Source of the DNA: Numida meleagris
Lineage: Eukaryota > Chordata > Aves > Galliformes > Numididae
Direction of reading: 5' to 3'
NCBI RefSeq assembly: GCF_002078875.1
Contig: NC_034409.1
Span: 11,255,399-11,319,398, forward strand
DNA: 64,000 nucleotides
The position numbers and the translations under genes are program-made. The notes beneath the pieces are model-generated. The model was not told the DNA's origin. It saw only the letters and a program-made list of their open reading frames with translations, and did no database searches. Below are positions 63,856 to 64,000 of this stretch, piece by piece. Every line of letters starts with the position of its first letter. The stretch's first letter is position 1.

Positions 63856-64000
63856 GTTTCAATCCGTAATAAGAAGGAACATGAAAACCTATTTCTGCAG
63901 TCAAAAAGGCACACCACAGCTGGTGCCTTTGTTGACAGAAAACATCAAGCTGTTTATTAAATGTAGTCTCAACCCTTCTGCCTCCTCAACCGTCCATATG
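63856..64000 (+). other. Possible exon after a splice acceptor (weak)
   Basis: A pyrimidine-rich stretch ending TTTTTGTCTTTCAG (AG at 63854-63855) forms a good-looking acceptor. After it one frame, starting at 63857, stays open for 48 codons to the window edge. Another, starting at 63856, is open for 34 codons and then stops at TAA (63958-63960), which would suit a final coding exon. I do not recognise the product of either frame. Such acceptor-like sites occur often by chance in T-rich DNA. Confidence 0.2.

Noticed and set aside
1..64000. CRISPR arrays, bacterial operons, rRNA or tRNA genes
   Set aside because: No regularly spaced repeats, no dense gene packing, and no cloverleaf or rRNA landmark was seen; repeat content is avian.

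Overview
The window looks like an A+T-rich, gene-poor stretch of a bird nuclear genome, most likely a galliform such as chicken. The evidence is the repeat content. At least six CR1 LINE fragments with typical avian 3' ends (tandem ATTCTATG-like octamers next to GGTTGGAAAAGACC or GGTTGGAAGAGATC) are present. There is also a 549-bp mariner deletion derivative that resembles the chicken Galluhop/Mariner1_GG family, and two LTR insertions of one endogenous-retrovirus family. I see no bacterial-type gene organisation, rRNA, tRNA or CRISPR array. No open frame encodes a host protein I recognise; the longest recognisable coding remnant is the C-terminal part of a CR1 reverse-transcriptase polyprotein.

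Layout. 1-2967: unique sequence with a long imperfect inverted repeat at 613-800. 2968-3355: CR1 (-). 3356-13351: about 10 kb with nothing recognisable except short low-complexity runs. 13352-15746: two CR1 fragments (+). 15747-22539: unique sequence holding a 65-bp exact direct duplication (19601-19665 and 21624-21688). 22540-25637: old, diverged CR1/L3-like remnants (- then +). 25638-28810: unique, with an AT-rich 48-bp-period repeat. 28811-29200: CR1 (-). 35865-36271: another CR1 (-). 36935-37485: LTR (+) with a duplicated 3' end. 44380-44982: CR1 (-) with an intact frame. 46205-46870: old CR1 remnants. 50672-51211: solo LTR (-) with a perfect 5-bp target duplication. 55490-55866: CR1 (-). 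60170-60722: Galluhop-like mariner with TA duplications. 63856-64000: a weak candidate exon at the right edge.

There is no gene cooperation to describe. The window is best read as intergenic or deep-intronic DNA shaped by CR1 retrotransposition, ERV insertion with LTR recombination, and one mariner burst. The items most worth a second look are the 613-800 hairpin, whose minus-strand RNA would pair far better than the plus-strand RNA; the 65-bp identical duplication carrying an octamer motif; and the LTR at 36935-37485, whose terminal ~94 bp are duplicated. I did not find convincing evidence of a new biological system. All family names come from recalled consensus features, not a database search.
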